A stretch of 64,000 nucleotides of DNA. Origin: Flavobacteriales bacterium. Its GTDB lineage: Bacteria > Bacteroidota > Bacteroidia > Flavobacteriales_F > PHOS-HE28. The stretch is from NCBI GenBank assembly GCA_016705955.1, contig JADJKO010000001.1, positions 186,001-250,000 of the forward strand, in the 5' to 3' direction. Position numbers and translations under genes: made by a program. Under the pieces are notes generated by a model that was given only the letters and a program-made list of their open reading frames with translations, was not told where the DNA came from and searched no databases. Of the stretch, positions 63,772-64,000 are shown piece after piece. The first letter of the stretch is position 1. Every line of letters begins with the position of its first letter.

Positions 63772-63992
63772 TCGGCCTACATCGGTAGGTCAGGGCCGTT
63801 CGCAGGAGAGTGCTTCCGCTTGTACATTCCTTCCGTAGGATCTTGCGGAGTACACTGTTCTTTGGAATTGGCAGGCATCTGAAGATCTGTCGATGCGTGA
63901 ACCAACAATCGAAGTCGTCGATGGGTTCACCCATAACGGCGATCCTGGTCAGGCTACATTCCATTCTCGTCACTGCCATCTCAACGCTTTGC

Positions 63993-64000
63993 TACATTCG
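63993..64000 (+). promoter_or_regulatory. -7 box (TACATTCG) at the window end
   Basis: 7 of 8 match to TAnnTTTG at the last bases; probably serves a gene beyond the window. Confidence 0.3.

Noticed and set aside
63772..63992. Minus-strand frame upstream of the receptor gene
   Set aside because: It overlaps the receptor's promoter and N-terminus in another frame and its product shows no signal or domain.
1..64000. tRNA or rRNA genes
   Set aside because: I saw no cloverleaf with a GGTTCGA-type T-loop or any conserved rRNA segment; only rnpB was recognised among structural RNAs.

Overview
The window reads as a chromosomal piece of a Bacteroidota bacterium, most likely of the Flavobacteriales type, with a GC content that looks high for that group. 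The grounds are: type IX secretion (T9SS) sorting domains on several large surface proteins; a gliding-motility-type C-terminal domain; a SusC-like TonB receptor paired with a DUF4249 lipoprotein; the short (287 aa) Bacteroidota primary sigma factor; the long (484 aa) GAPDH; and recurrent TAnnTTTG -7 promoter boxes, often only 3-5 nt from the start codon.

Layout. 1-5.3 kb: tail of a T9SS cargo protein, guaB, an alpha/beta hydrolase and an ECF sigma factor. 5.3-12.1 kb: fatty acid desaturase, lipid A-type acyltransferase, endonuclease III and DUF6702 on the minus strand, an M1 metallopeptidase on the plus strand, then three small, AT-richer unknown genes. 12.1-19.5 kb: a tightly coupled minus-strand operon of a DPM1/GtrB-like GT2, a methyltransferase, two paralogous GT-C membrane glycosyltransferases (one frameshifted), an LtaS-like sulfatase-fold enzyme and a diacylglycerol-kinase-like lipid kinase. 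It probably builds or decorates an envelope glycolipid. 19.5-26 kb: the accessory region. It holds a fused E1 alpha/beta 2-oxoacid dehydrogenase, a REP-associated tyrosine transposase (RAYT) with four GTAG-headed palindromes (two inside the dehydrogenase frame, one inside the transposase frame), a cluster of GACCCC palindromes, a dead IS110 element and a 42-bp minisatellite. 26.2-31.6 kb: an operon of three parvulin-type periplasmic chaperones and a MoxR ATPase. 31.7-42 kb: T9SS cargo genes, including a lysyl oxidase homologue and a very large thrombospondin-3-repeat protein with two opposite frameshifts. 42.5-50 kb: gap, rpoD, an HtrA protease, dapF, mltG and a phosphohexomutase. 50-64 kb: a 14-repeat FG-GAP protein, a DUF2279-like protein, a NUDIX hydrolase, a TonB-C protein, an Smr protein, the RNase P RNA, two CarboxypepD_reg/unknown genes, trxB, DUF4249 and a frameshifted TonB receptor.

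The most interesting system is the RAYT with its REPs. All four palindromes have the form GTAG-N-(GTCGACCC-nnn-GGGTCGAC). They lie at the transposase gene, in head-to-head orientation around the 3' part of the dehydrogenase gene. That gene's last 20 coding bases are repeated directly on the far side of the transposase. The second theme is promoter architecture: many boxes lie so close to the ATG that leaderless mRNAs are predicted. Several genes carry single-base frameshifts, which may be assembly errors or real lesions; I flag each one. All calls are by reading the sequence; no database search was made.
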